Shown here: piece after piece, positions 26,467 to 35,871 of the stretch
Layout of the letters: the number at the start of each line of letters is the position of its first letter
Position numbering within the stretch: position 1 is the first letter of the stretch
Origin: an uncultured Thermoanaerobaculia bacterium
Lineage (GTDB): Bacteria > Acidobacteriota > Thermoanaerobaculia > Multivoradales > Multivoraceae
Length of the DNA: 64,000 nucleotides
Reading direction: 5' to 3'
Assembly: GCA_951812325.1 (NCBI GenBank)
Contig: OX638294.1
Location: 4,192,859 to 4,256,858, forward strand
The notes under the pieces: generated by a model
Databases searched by the model: none
What the model was told of the DNA's origin: nothing
Seen by the model: the letters and a program-made list of their open reading frames with translations, nothing else
Program-made: the position numbers and the translations under genes

Positions 26467-27278
26467 GGCCTGACACGAAACAGCGTCCGCCGGCTCGCCC
26501 CGCCGATCCCGACCGGGATTTCACCCTCGCGCACTACCGGGAGATCCTGGCGCGGATCACGGCGACGCACCGCACGCTCTCCTTCGCGGAGGCGGCGCCG
26601 ATGGGCGAGGCGCTGCTGGACGTGGAGCGCTTCGTGCTGATGCGGCACGACGTCGAGTTCAGTCTCGATGCGGCGCTGACCCTGGCGCGGGCCGATCACG
26701 ACGCCGGCGTGCGTTCGACCTTCTTCGTCCAGATCGGTTCCGACTACAACCTCTTCGAGGCCGACGGCGCCGCGGCCGTGGCGCAGATCCTGGAACTGGG
26801 GCACGACCTGGGCTTCCACTACGACCTGGCTCTGTTCGAGCGCTCGGGTGGCGATCCGGTCGAACTGGCGCGGCGCGCGATCGGTCTGATGGAGGGGTTC
26901 TTCCGTGTCGAAATCCGGGCGGCGAGTCCCCACATGCCGATGCGGTCGGGCCGGACGCTGCGGATACCCGGCATCGTCGACGCTTACGACCCGCTCTACT
27001 TCGAGCGGATCAAGTACCTCTCCGACAGCACCCAGGTCTGGCGCGAAGGCGTCGTGACCTCCTTGCTCGACCGGCATGACCAGATCCAGCTTCTCACCCA
27101 CGAGTACCACTGGACCGAGGACGGGCTGGGTTGGGACGAGCTGTTGCTGCTCGAGGCCGAGTCGAAGTACCGCCGCCTCAAGGGTCGCGCGGAGGCCAAC
27201 ATCGAGAGCTTCCGCGAGGGGTTGCGGCTGCGGGCCGAACGCGACGCGGCGTTTCGGGCCGGGCGGCCGAGGGGCTGA
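26463..27278 (+). CDS. Polysaccharide deacetylase-like protein
   Basis: A 271-residue NodB-type protein, start ATG 26463 overlapping the previous TGA. It has LMRHDVEFSLDAAL (metal-binding Asp motif) and GHDLGFHYDLALF (His-rich metal motif). A His-Met region (RAASPHMPMRSG) follows. The N-terminus is not a signal peptide, so it may act in the cytoplasm or at the inner membrane. The likely reaction is removal of acyl groups from a sugar. Its place between a glycosyltransferase and an acyltransferase suggests tailoring of the same glycan. Confidence 0.78.
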   Translation: MRPDTKQRPPARPADPDRDFTLAHYREILARITATHRTLSFAEAAPMGEALLDVERFVLMRHDVEFSLDAALTLARADHDAGVRSTFFVQIGSDYNLFEADGAAAVAQILELGHDLGFHYDLALFERSGGDPVELARRAIGLMEGFFRVEIRAASPHMPMRSGRTLRIPGIVDAYDPLYFERIKYLSDSTQVWREGVVTSLLDRHDQIQLLTHEYHWTEDGLGWDELLLLEAESKYRRLKGRAEANIESFREGLRLRAERDAAFRAGRPRG

Positions 27279-27284
27279 CGGCAG

Positions 27285-28223
27285 ATGAACCAGGCCCGCA
27301 TGGTCAGGGACGTCCTGCTGCGGCCGACCGCGGAGAGCGAGCTGGATCGGCTGTCCGAGCTCACCGCGACCGTGTACGGCGTCCGCCGGGCGCCGGAGGT
27401 CCTGCGCTGGCTCCTGTTCCATGGGGACCGCGGCCCGGCGGTCGAATCGCTGGTGGCCGAACGCGGGGGACGCGTGGTCGGCCATGTGGCGTCGCTTCAG
27501 TGTCGCTACGAGATCCATGGCCGCACGGTCGTCGGCGCCCACCGGATGCTCTGGATGGTGGAGGCCGACGCGCGCGGCGCCGCTGGCGTGCCCTTGGCTG
27601 GCCGCAGCCCGGAGACGGACTTCGAGGTCGTACTTGGCGGCACGGCCGCCACCAAGGCAATTCTCGTCATGCGCGGCTTCCGCGAGGTCGGCGAGGCGCT
27701 GGAGGTGCGGCTGTCCACGAGCCCGCCCGGGAAGGCCCTGGCGCCGACGGACGGCCCTTCGATCACGTTGCGGGACCACGATCCCGCCGTCCGCGCGCTC
27801 CCGGCGGCCGATGACATGCTGGTCAACGTCGCCGATCCGGAGCACCTGGCCTGGCTCGCGTCCTGTCCGGAACACGATTCGCTCCTGTTCACGCTGGAAC
27901 GCTCCGGCGAACCGCTGGGCCCGGTTCTCCTCTACGTGAACCGCGCCAACTCTCCGCCGACCGGGCGCATCGTCCACATGCCCTACCTCGAGGGAGGTGC
28001 GGAGTTCGCGCTCGCCGCCATCCTCGACCGGCTGGGCGGGGAGGGATGCGCGGAGGCGAGCGTCCTCACCACCGAGGGAGGGCTGCGTCAGGCCGTGAAG
28101 TCGCTCGGCGGCGAGGTCTTCTACCGGCGCCCGCTCTGGTTTCGCAACCCGAACGGCGCGGTGGAGCCGGAGCGGTTCTACCTCACCTACATGGAGGGAG
28201 ATCTGGCGTACCGGCGCGTGTGA
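27285..28223 (+). CDS. GNAT-like acyltransferase
   Basis: A 312-residue protein with an N-terminal GNAT-type half (VLLRPTAESELDRLSELTATVYG, then AERGGRVVGHVASL and GAHRMLWMVEADARGAAGVP, where a CoA-loop-like segment lies) and a second half that may be another degenerate GNAT module (ILDRLGGEGCAEASVLTT). It is 6 bp downstream of the deacetylase gene, so likely the same transcript. A role in acylating a glycan or glycolipid is inference from context. Confidence 0.7.
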   Translation: MNQARMVRDVLLRPTAESELDRLSELTATVYGVRRAPEVLRWLLFHGDRGPAVESLVAERGGRVVGHVASLQCRYEIHGRTVVGAHRMLWMVEADARGAAGVPLAGRSPETDFEVVLGGTAATKAILVMRGFREVGEALEVRLSTSPPGKALAPTDGPSITLRDHDPAVRALPAADDMLVNVADPEHLAWLASCPEHDSLLFTLERSGEPLGPVLLYVNRANSPPTGRIVHMPYLEGGAEFALAAILDRLGGEGCAEASVLTTEGGLRQAVKSLGGEVFYRRPLWFRNPNGAVEPERFYLTYMEGDLAYRRV

Positions 28224-28308
28224 GCTGAAACTGGATCACGTAAGGGAGCCTCTCGCAATTGCCAGCGGCGTCGTTGTTCGAGAACATCTCGCCAGTCGAC
28301 GAGTCCCG

Positions 28309-30852
28309 CTAGGCAGTTGAACCGGCAGGCGGTGTCAGAAGAGTCGTCAGGCTTTGGCGCCACTCCGCTTCATCCACGACCTTGAAGCGTGGGGACCGGC
28401 CGCGCATCGCCGGCACGAAGTCGGCCCAGTCGGCGCGTTTCGCGTGCTCGTTGCAGAGGTCGAACACTGAGCGCTTGTACCTTGTGTCGGAAGCTTGTTC
28501 GAGGTGGAGGCCCTTCGTCTCCACCACGAAGACGCGGTGGAAGGCATCGTCCGAGTTCGGCTCGTCGGGCTTCAGTGTCAGGATGAAGTCGGCGTAAATG
28601 CGCCCCCGCCTCCATCCTTGGACGTGGTAGTCCTTGCGCACTCTGTTGCGGTACCAGAAGAACAGGCGCTCCTGTTGGTCGAGGTAGGTCGCGACCTTGT
28701 TCTCCAGTCCGTTCAGGTCGTCCTCGTCAGTGCGGTCGAAGAGGTTGAGCAGGTACTGGCCGCCGTCTTCCCGGTTCGCCTGCCTGCCGGAGGGCGTTGC
28801 GATGGTCTCCGGGAGGCGGTTGAAGCCGAGTTCTTCGGCGACGACGATGAAGCGCATTTCGCCGCTGTCGAGCATGCGGCGGAAAGCGTCTCTGGCCAGT
28901 CGGTCGCGTTCGGCGTGGAGGTGACGTCGGAGTTCTTCGAGCACGTAGACGAAGTTGGTCCGAATGCGCGCCGGTGGGTGGCGCTCCAGGAGTGCTCTGA
29001 ACACCCGCCGGGCGAGATCGTGCCCGTGCCAAGGGTTGGCAACGACTTCCAGCAGATGGCGGGAGGCCAAAGCGTAGCTCAACTCGGCCGCATCGTGTTG
29101 GCCCTCCGCCGGCCGGTCCCTCTCCTCTGCGTCGAGGCTGATGCGGAAGTCGGCGCCGCCGGGCGGCGTGTCGTCGAGCGGGAGATCGGAGAGCTTGTCG
29201 ATATCGGCGCGAGACCAATCGACCCGGGAAAGAAGATCAGTCTCGTAGCGGACCGGCCGCCAGCCGCCATCGTCGCGAATCATGAACGCCGGTAGCACGA
29301 GGTCCGCAGCTGCGGCGCGGAAGTCTCTGCGCTGCCGCTTGACGGTGAGCTTGCGTGTTACTCCGGTCTCGCCCGTATCGTCGACGACCCGGCCTTCGAG
29401 GTCGCTCAGACCCTCCAGGCCGAAGCCCTTGCGAACCTGAGCCAGCAAGTCGGCGCCTCGGCGCTGGAAGCAGAACACGTAGCTCTCGTCCAGCGCGACG
29501 TTGTGCGTCTTTCGAGCGTACGGCTGCCGGAGGATGCGGCCGACCAGTTGGGTGAGTCCCGTCCTGGAACTGGGCCGCGTGAGAATCGTCAGCACGTAGG
29601 CGAAGGAGCAATCCCAGCCCTCCTGCAGGGCCTGTTTGGTGATGATGTAGCGAATCGGGCAGTCGCGCGAGAGCAGGCCTCCGATGTCGTCGACGGCCTT
29701 CAATTCGTCCGTCTGGCTCGATTTGACAGCGACTTCGGCGGGTGCGATTCGCCCGTGCTGGTGAAGGTACTCCCTGACGTCTTCCGCGTGTACCAGCCCG
29801 GACTCCCGTTGGTCTCTTCCCGTGCGTTCCACCTGAACCAGGCAGATGGGACGAATGTAGGCGCCATCCGTGGCTCGCAGCTTTCGGGCCTCTCCTTCCA
29901 GGCGTTCACGATGTTCGATGGCGGCCAGCAGAGTGTCCTGCCAGGAAGCGTTCGGCCGGCAACTGATATGCAGGTCGAGCTTGACCATCTCCTCGGCCAG
30001 CAGGTCGCGCCCGAGGATCTCCACCAGTACGTTCGCTTCACTCGGCGGCGTCGCGGAGAGTTCAACGATCGCGCAGGGATTGAAGCCTTCAAGAGTTGCT
30101 CGGGCGTTGCGGCTGTACGCCTTGTGCCCTTCGTCCAGGATGATCAGGGGCCGTAGAAGTCGCAGGGTGTTGCCGAGCGAGGTCTTGATCTGGGGTCCCC
30201 ACAGGCCATGGTCTTCGTCGAACGTGTCGAGGTTGGGAACGTCCCGCAGAACTTCCGCGTGGGCTCTCAGGTTCCCCTCGTCCGGGAAGAACCGGTCGAA
30301 TCCCCCGCTGTCGCGGAACATCCGGAGCTGTTCCTTGGTTCTGCGGTTGGCTGAGGGGAGCATCAGGAGGAGCACGCACAGGTTCTCGGCCACGTCTTGC
30401 GGGCCGAACCCGTTCCGCTTCTCCAGAATCAGGGTGCGGCCCGCCGAAGCCAGGTCCAGGCGCTGGCGATAGTAGTGGTCGCGATCCTTCAGCGCGGCCA
30501 AAGTCTGCCGGTAGATCTGGGTGCTCGGGACGATCCAGAGGACGAGTCCGGTCTGGCTTCGCCGGAACTTCGTCTTGACTTGGTCAATGACGTGGAGGGC
30601 CAGCAGCGTCTTGCCGCCGCCGGTGGGGACCTTCAGGCAGAAGACGGGCAAACGCCTGCCCGCGCCATCTGTTCGTTCCGTGTACTTCGGCCTCGCCGGA
30701 ACGGACTTCTCCCATGCCCGGCGGACCCAGTCGAAGCCCCATTCCGGGTTCTGCGCCCGTGCCTTCTCGTCCTCGGCGCGGAAGTGAGCGAGGTGATCAA
30801 GGAGCCTGCCGGTCGCCGCCAGGGTGCGACGCTGATAGTCCTTCAGGATCAT
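28309..30852 (-). CDS. Type III restriction enzyme, Res subunit
   Basis: An 847-residue superfamily 2 helicase-nuclease. It has Walker A VPTGGGKT (residues 75-82), Walker B LDEGHKA (239-245), LSATPP, and the later helicase motifs in TRPSSRTGLTQLVGRILRQPYA. The C-terminus has an endonuclease core: YADFILT followed by VFVVETKG (Asp about 755, ExK about 778-780). It is the ATP-dependent restriction subunit that works with a Mod methyltransferase. The gene starts 13 bp after the mod stop and was presumably co-transcribed with it. All key residues appear intact, although mod is interrupted. Confidence 0.9.
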   Translation of the reverse strand: MILKDYQRRTLAATGRLLDHLAHFRAEDEKARAQNPEWGFDWVRRAWEKSVPARPKYTERTDGAGRRLPVFCLKVPTGGGKTLLALHVIDQVKTKFRRSQTGLVLWIVPSTQIYRQTLAALKDRDHYYRQRLDLASAGRTLILEKRNGFGPQDVAENLCVLLLMLPSANRRTKEQLRMFRDSGGFDRFFPDEGNLRAHAEVLRDVPNLDTFDEDHGLWGPQIKTSLGNTLRLLRPLIILDEGHKAYSRNARATLEGFNPCAIVELSATPPSEANVLVEILGRDLLAEEMVKLDLHISCRPNASWQDTLLAAIEHRERLEGEARKLRATDGAYIRPICLVQVERTGRDQRESGLVHAEDVREYLHQHGRIAPAEVAVKSSQTDELKAVDDIGGLLSRDCPIRYIITKQALQEGWDCSFAYVLTILTRPSSRTGLTQLVGRILRQPYARKTHNVALDESYVFCFQRRGADLLAQVRKGFGLEGLSDLEGRVVDDTGETGVTRKLTVKRQRRDFRAAAADLVLPAFMIRDDGGWRPVRYETDLLSRVDWSRADIDKLSDLPLDDTPPGGADFRISLDAEERDRPAEGQHDAAELSYALASRHLLEVVANPWHGHDLARRVFRALLERHPPARIRTNFVYVLEELRRHLHAERDRLARDAFRRMLDSGEMRFIVVAEELGFNRLPETIATPSGRQANREDGGQYLLNLFDRTDEDDLNGLENKVATYLDQQERLFFWYRNRVRKDYHVQGWRRGRIYADFILTLKPDEPNSDDAFHRVFVVETKGLHLEQASDTRYKRSVFDLCNEHAKRADWADFVPAMRGRSPRFKVVDEAEWRQSLTTLLTPPAGSTA

Positions 30853-30865
30853 CGCGCGCCGCGGC

Positions 30866-32471
30866 TCAGGAATCCGCGACCACGCGGTAGATCTCGAACG
30901 GGAGCTGGCAGAACTCGACCTCGTACCGGTTCAGGAAGCACTCGTCGAGAAACCTGGTGGGCGCAAACACGACCCGCTTTCGCCCGTTCGCCGGCGGCAG
31001 TGCCTTGGCAAACGCCAGATCGAGCGCAAGTACCTTCAGGCGCTCGGCGTCGGGTTCGTAAACCAGGAACACGTCTGTGGAGTCCGTGCTGCCGATCAAC
31101 CAGCGTTTGCGGTCCGCTTGCTGCGGCCTGAGTTCCTGGCCTGTCGCGGTGAAGAAAATGTAGCCGGCCAGCGCGTCGTAGGCAGGAAGATCTCCGTCGC
31201 CCAGGAGAGATTCCTCGCGCATCGGTCCGCCGAGTTCAAAGTAACTGAAGGTGCCGCCCGAACCTCCGCGGAGATCGTCGTCCCTGGCGTCCGGTACGCC
31301 TTGTGCAACGCGGCGGACCCTTTCTGCGGTCAGGGTCTCGGCGTAGTCCTCGCATTCAATGAGCACGAAGCGGCGGTTGCCGCCGTCCTGCTTGTTGAGA
31401 TCCAGGACGGCATGCGCCGTCGTGCCGGAACCAGCGAAGGAGTCGAGCACGATGGAGTCGTCGTTGGTGGCGAACGAGAGCAACTCGCGAATCAGCGTCG
31501 ATGGCTTCGGGTTCTTGAAGATGCGAGGGTTCTCCGGAAACAGGCGTCGGAGTTCGTTTGAACCGCGCCGCGAGTCGATCCCCTGGATGACGCTCCCCAG
31601 TTTCGCCTGGTAATCGGCGACGTGAGCCTTGAGTTCGATGATCTTCGACTCGTCCTTTCCGAAGATCACGCGATCCTCCGCCAGCAAGCGCTTCATTGTG
31701 GACTCCGGGAAGCGATAGCCCATCAGGGGTTGTCGGCAAGGCTCGCCGGTCACCGGATGGAGCACGTCGTAGCGGTAGCCTTCGCGCCCCGGGTTGTGGA
31801 CGCTCCGACTGCCCGCGAAGACGCCAGCGTCGTCAATGAACTTGTAGCCGTCTAGCGGCTTGAGCTGCAATCGATGTTCCCTCAGCCAGTGCGAGTACAC
31901 GCGCTGTCGCCGGTCGGGCTCGGGGTGCGTCTTGATAAGTTCCGCGCCGATGCTCTGGAGTACGGCCTTCGGTTCGAAGCGCGCCGACTTCCACTCTTCT
32001 TCCAGTCTTTCCTTGTTGAGGGCGTAGCACACTATGTACTCGTGCTCGGTCGCTATGTTCGTCGGGTTGTTGTCGGTGGAGCCGTGCCAGATGACCTTGC
32101 CGACGAAGTTCTCTTCCCCAATAACCTCGTCCATCAAAGTCCTGAGATGATGAACCTCGTTGTCGTCGGTGGACACGAAGATGACGCCGTCGTCCCGAAG
32201 CAACTCCCGCAGGAGCTTGAGTCGGGGCATCATCATGCAGCACCATTTGTCGTGGCGGGTCAGATCGTCCCGATCCACCGTCTTGCCGAGCCAGTCCCTC
32301 ATCATGGGCGAGTTCACGCGGTCGTTGTAGGCCCAGCCCTCCTTGCCGGTGTTGTACGGCGGGTCGATGTAGATGCACTTGACCTGCCGATGCAGGGTCG
32401 GCTGCAGCGCCTTCAGTGCGGCGAGGTTGTCCCCGTGGACGACGAGGTTGTCGTGGAGGCTCGGCGGAACC
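30866..32471 (-). pseudogene. Type III DNA methyltransferase (Mod), 3' fragment
   Basis: The frame holds LVVHGDNLAALKAL and CIYIDPPYNTGKEGW (motif IV DPPY, beta-class N6-adenine methyltransferase). It continues with RHDKWCCMMMPRLKLLRELL and motif I LDSFAGSGTTAHAVLDL, and ends just before res. The 5' end is cut off by the insertion element at 32471. The first in-frame GTG (32315-32317, VNSPMM) lies after DPPY, so a protein started there would lack the catalytic motif. With the 5' fragment at 34078-34171 it would make a protein of about 566 residues. Confidence 0.88.
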
Positions 32472-32504
32472 TGTCAACGACATTGACACAGCGGTGTTCT
32501 GGAT

Positions 32505-33503
32505 TTACTGAGTCGTTTCTGCAGTCTCGGTGTCGGGTTTGTTGATCCATACAGCCTGGGGCAGTGTCGGATGCACGGGTACTCCGCCGCCGAATCGTTC
32601 AGGGTGACGTTCCCAGGCTGCTCTCAGGGTGCGCTGGCGCTTCTCGATGACGGCATGGGCCCGGCCGTAGTGGACGGTCTCGGGTGTGAGCATGGCGATT
32701 CCGGCATGGCGGTGTTCCGTGTTGTACCAGGGGAAGAACGACCGGCAGTAGTCGGTCGCGGCGTCCTGGCCGGGGAAGCGGCCCGGGAAGTCGGGGTGGT
32801 ACTTGAGGGTCTTGAACTGGGCTTCGGAGTAGGGGTTGTCGTCGCTGACCCGAGGGCGGCCGAGGGACCGGTTCACGCCGAGGCGCGCGAGCAGTTGAGC
32901 GGTGCCCTGGCTGGTCATGGGGGCGCCTCGATCGGAATGCAGCGTCAGGACATCGGGCTTGACGCCGTGCTTGAGGCAGGTCTCCTCGATGAGCCTTTGG
33001 GCGAGCGCGGAGTTTTCGCGGTCAGCGACCATCCAGCCGACCGCGTAGCGGCTGTAGAGGTCAAGCAGGACGTAGAGGTAGTAGTAGTTCCAGGTCTGCG
33101 GTCCGAGCAGCCTGGTGATGTCCCACGACCAGACCTGGTTGGGCACGGTGGCGACCAGCTCCGGCTTGGCGTACTGCGGGTGAACCCGCTGGTTGCGGCG
33201 GTCCTTCACCGGGTGATTCGCTTCGAGAATGCGGTACATCGTGCGCTCCGAGCACAGGTACCGGCCCTCGTCGAGCAGGGTGGCCACTACTTCTCCCGGC
33301 GAACGATCGACGAATCGAGGCGACGCAAGCGTCGCCTCGACCCGTTTCCGCTCGATCTGGCTCAGTGCCCGGGCAGGCGTGGGGCGGGGCTGCCGTTGCC
33401 CGGGAGCGGGCCTCGCGCGACGATAGAAGGTCGACCGCGACACGCCCAGCGCCCGGCACGCCGGCGCGACGCCGACCTGCCGGGCCAGGGACCTTGCCGC
33501 CAT
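32505..33503 (-). CDS. IS3-family transposase OrfB (DDE)
   Basis: A 332-residue transposase with an N-terminal helix-turn-helix (ACRALGVSRSTFYRR) and an rve integrase core. The DDE triad is in VWSWDITRL (D), LHSDRGAPM (D) and DNPYSEAQFKTLKYH (E). The start ATG at 33501-33503 overlaps the orfA stop (TGATG), which suggests coupled initiation rather than the -1 frameshift usual in IS3. The catalytic residues look intact. Confidence 0.92.
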   Translation of the reverse strand: MAARSLARQVGVAPACRALGVSRSTFYRRARPAPGQRQPRPTPARALSQIERKRVEATLASPRFVDRSPGEVVATLLDEGRYLCSERTMYRILEANHPVKDRRNQRVHPQYAKPELVATVPNQVWSWDITRLLGPQTWNYYYLYVLLDLYSRYAVGWMVADRENSALAQRLIEETCLKHGVKPDVLTLHSDRGAPMTSQGTAQLLARLGVNRSLGRPRVSDDNPYSEAQFKTLKYHPDFPGRFPGQDAATDYCRSFFPWYNTEHRHAGIAMLTPETVHYGRAHAVIEKRQRTLRAAWERHPERFGGGVPVHPTLPQAVWINKPDTETAETTQ

Positions 33504-33988
33504 CAACAGTCCTTCCCGTCCTCGAGGCTGAATCCCAGCAGCCCTGCAACTTTTCCCTGGACGTCCAGGATCGTGTGCGCGGCGGCGAGTTCCTTCTCCA
33601 GCCGCCTCACCTTCGCTTCCAGCCGCCTCACCTTCGGCGTCAGAGGGTTGGCCTCGACAGGCTTGCGGCCACGCTTCTTCGGCCTCAGACCGGACAGCGC
33701 GCCCTTCCGCCGCGCCTTGCGCCAGTTGGCCAGATGGGAACTGTACAGACCTTCTCGCCGAAGCAGCCGGCCCACTTCGCCGCGGTCCGTGCACCGGTCC
33801 GCCTCCTCCAGAATCCGAAGCCGGTACTCCGCCGTGAACTGCCGCCGGGTCGGCTTCGCCAGCACTTCCGGGTCGGGAACCCCTCCCGCAGACGACGCGC
33901 CGGCCCCGGGGGCCTCGTCGCTACGCTCCTCAACCCCCGGGGCCGGGAGCTCCGAGCCGCCGCCAAGTCTCTGCTCTCGTCTTGCCAT
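33503..33988 (-). CDS. IS3-family transposase OrfA
   Basis: A 161-residue helix-turn-helix/coiled-coil protein. The start is set at ATG 33986-33988 (MARREQRLG), seven bases after a GAGGAGG ribosome-binding site. RQFTAEYRLRILEEADRC begins the HTH, and a leucine-zipper-like stretch (VRRLEAKVRRLEKELAAAH) near the C-terminus would allow OrfA-OrfB pairing. It ends at 33503, overlapping orfB. Confidence 0.88.
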   Translation of the reverse strand: MARREQRLGGGSELPAPGVEERSDEAPGAGASSAGGVPDPEVLAKPTRRQFTAEYRLRILEEADRCTDRGEVGRLLRREGLYSSHLANWRKARRKGALSGLRPKKRGRKPVEANPLTPKVRRLEAKVRRLEKELAAAHTILDVQGKVAGLLGFSLEDGKDC

Positions 33989-34077
33989 CGATCCTCCTCG
34001 CAAACGTGTGCCCTCCACTATTCAACGGGACGGCCCCTGTGTCACGTACGTTGGCAGAGAGGGCGGAGTCGTTGACA

Positions 34078-34171
34078 GCCCGCGGCTCGCAACGGCGCGA
34101 AGCTCGTGGAAGGGCACGGTGAGATGGTGGTTCTCGACCAGGTTGCGGCCCTTGAAGTGGAGGCGCGGCAT
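34078..34171 (-). pseudogene. Type III Mod, 5' fragment
   Basis: ATG 34169-34171 begins MPRLHFKGRNLVENHHL, the usual start of Res/Mod-type N6-adenine methyltransferases. About 31 native codons follow before the insertion element interrupts the frame. It continues into the element to a stop at 34022. It pairs with the fragment at 30866-32471. Confidence 0.82.
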
Positions 34172-34377
34172 GGTCCCTAGAGGATCGTCGTTCCAGGCGG
34201 CGGCGTCAAGGTCCTGCGGAGGATCCGGGGAGGGTGGTGGCTTCGGCCCGTTCCGTGTTGAACGGCGCCGGGGATATCGGATCGCTTCCCGCCGAGCGCA
34301 GATCCTGTAGAGACTGCTGCCTCGCGGTGGCGCGGGAACTGCCCTGGATCCTTGGGTCCGCCCTGCCGGCCGCTCGC

Positions 34378-35526
34378 TCAGCCGTGCGGCGTGACCAGGT
34401 ACTTCTCGCCGGTCGCCTGCTTCGCGTAGACCGCGACGGCAGCCGGGTCGAGAGCTTCCCGCAGGGTGACCGTCTTCGCGTAGCTCGAGGCGAAGGTCGT
34501 CTTGATCTCGGCGGCGACTCGCTGGCGGAGGCGGTCGGAAGCCTCCGGGCCGATCCGCTGGAGGAAGTGGGGGAGCAGCCAGCCTCCGAGGCCCCAGGCC
34601 ATGCCGAAGTTCCGCGTCAAGACGGTCTGGCTGCGGTCGAGCCCGCCGTAGATGTAGACCTGCTTGAGCGTCGCCGAACCGTAGCGATTGAACTCGGGAG
34701 CGTTGGCGGACAGGGCCGCCTCCATCGCGGTCAGGATCTGGCCGGCCAGCTTGCCGCCGCCGGTCGCGTCGAAGCCGAGGGTGGCGCCGGTCTCGGCGAG
34801 GGCGGTGATCAGGTCGGCCATGAAGGTGTCGGAACTCGAGTTCACGACATGTTCGGCGCCCAGATCCCGGAGCAGCTCCTCGTGCTCCGCGCGGCGGACG
34901 ATGTTGACCAGGGGTACGTCGTCGGCGGTGCAGATCTTCTGCAGCATCTGCCCGAGGTTCGAGGCGGCGGCCGTGTGAACCAGCGCCGCATGGCCCTCGA
35001 GCCGCATCGTTTCGACCATGCCCAGCGCGGTCAGCGGGTTGACGAAGCAGGACGCGCCTTCGGCCGGCGTCGTGCCCTCGGGCAACACCAGGCAACGCTT
35101 CGCTTCGGCCAGGCGGTACTCCGCGTACATGGAACCGCCGAGGACGGCCACGACGAGACCCATCAGGGCCTGCGCACGGGCCGAGGAACCGGCCGCGACG
35201 ACGACGCCGGCGCCCTCGTTGCCCGTGGGGATCGCCTGACCGAGTCGGCCGGCGACCAGTCGTGCCAGCCCGTCGGGGATGTCGGCGAGGATGGCCGGGC
35301 CGTGCTCGCCTTCGGCGCCGCGGACGGTGGTGACGTCCGCCGGCCCGAACAGAACACCCAGGTCGGACGGGTTGATCGGCGCCGCTTCAACCCGGATGAC
35401 GACCTCCTCGGGCCCGGGATCGGCTACCGGAACCGGGACGAGGGCGAGCTCGACCGTGCCGCCGCCGCTGTCGCCTTTGCGGATCGTGGAGTGGAGGGCG
35501 AGGCCGGTGTCGGGGAGCTCGGTCAT
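34378..35526 (-). CDS. Zinc-binding dehydrogenase / quinone oxidoreductase (MDR)
   Basis: A 382-residue medium-chain dehydrogenase/reductase, start at ATG 35526 (MTELPDTGLALHS) after a GGAAGA ribosome-binding region. The GroES-like N-terminal part has EEVVIRVEAAPINPSDLG and GNEGAGVVVAAG. The Rossmann NAD(P) site follows (ALVHTAAASNLGQMLQKI, Ala-rich instead of GxGxxG). The structural and catalytic zinc Cys sets are absent, which points to the quinone oxidoreductase-like branch. It sits between the restriction and the STAND genes, so it may be a passenger. Confidence 0.85.
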   Translation of the reverse strand: MTELPDTGLALHSTIRKGDSGGGTVELALVPVPVADPGPEEVVIRVEAAPINPSDLGVLFGPADVTTVRGAEGEHGPAILADIPDGLARLVAGRLGQAIPTGNEGAGVVVAAGSSARAQALMGLVVAVLGGSMYAEYRLAEAKRCLVLPEGTTPAEGASCFVNPLTALGMVETMRLEGHAALVHTAAASNLGQMLQKICTADDVPLVNIVRRAEHEELLRDLGAEHVVNSSSDTFMADLITALAETGATLGFDATGGGKLAGQILTAMEAALSANAPEFNRYGSATLKQVYIYGGLDRSQTVLTRNFGMAWGLGGWLLPHFLQRIGPEASDRLRQRVAAEIKTTFASSYAKTVTLREALDPAAVAVYAKQATGEKYLVTPHG

Positions 35527-35871
35527 CGGTGTTCTTCCTGGTTGGTGGGCGGTTGAGGGTCGGTGAGGGTATCGCGGCTCGGGCGCGCCGGACGACCATG
35601 CTCCCGCTTCGGATGGCGCACGTCGTCTACTCGTTCGAAGCGTCCTGCCGGCGGCCGTTCGACCTTCGGAGCCTGGGGCAGCAGATCGCGGTTGCCGGCG
35701 CCCGCACGCTGACGCAAGACGATCAATTGCGAGCGACCGCCCGGCGCCGCAGAGCTGGAGGCGCTGGCGGAGGCTGGCGTCCGTTCCGCGAGTACACCGC
35801 GATCCTGTTGTGGCGTCGGGCGGGCCGAGGGCTGACGGGGTCGGCCGACGACTGTTCATGAAGACCCGCTC
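35527..35871. other. Intergenic region, no gene recognised
   Basis: 345 bp between the dehydrogenase gene and the STAND NTPase gene, both on the minus strand. I find no convincing coding frame, repeat or terminator; it could carry the dehydrogenase promoter. Confidence 0.5.

Larger units (their letters stand above)
32471..34077 (-). mobile_element. IS3-like insertion sequence inside mod
   Basis: About 1.6 kb bounded by inverted CTGTCAACGAC ends (32471-32481 and, inverted, 34067-34077). A GACACAG motif also recurs inside each end. It carries overlapping orfA and orfB on the minus strand. Removing it restores the mod frame. Flanks read GGC on one side and GGT on the other, compatible with a 3-bp target duplication carrying one mismatch. 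Confidence 0.88.

Noticed and set aside
32315..32317. The GTG near 32,317 as the true start of a functional methyltransferase
   Set aside because: Upstream of it the same frame encodes HGDNLAALKAL and DPPYNTG, conserved catalytic regions that would be lost. The gene is truncated by the IS.
34022..35095. Minus-strand open frame running from the dehydrogenase into the Mod start
   Set aside because: Only its last codons (MPRLHFKGRNL...) match a family. The rest is an alternative frame of the dehydrogenase.
35527..35871. A short gene between the dehydrogenase and the STAND gene
   Set aside because: Open frames there have no motif, plausible start or codon bias distinct from chance.
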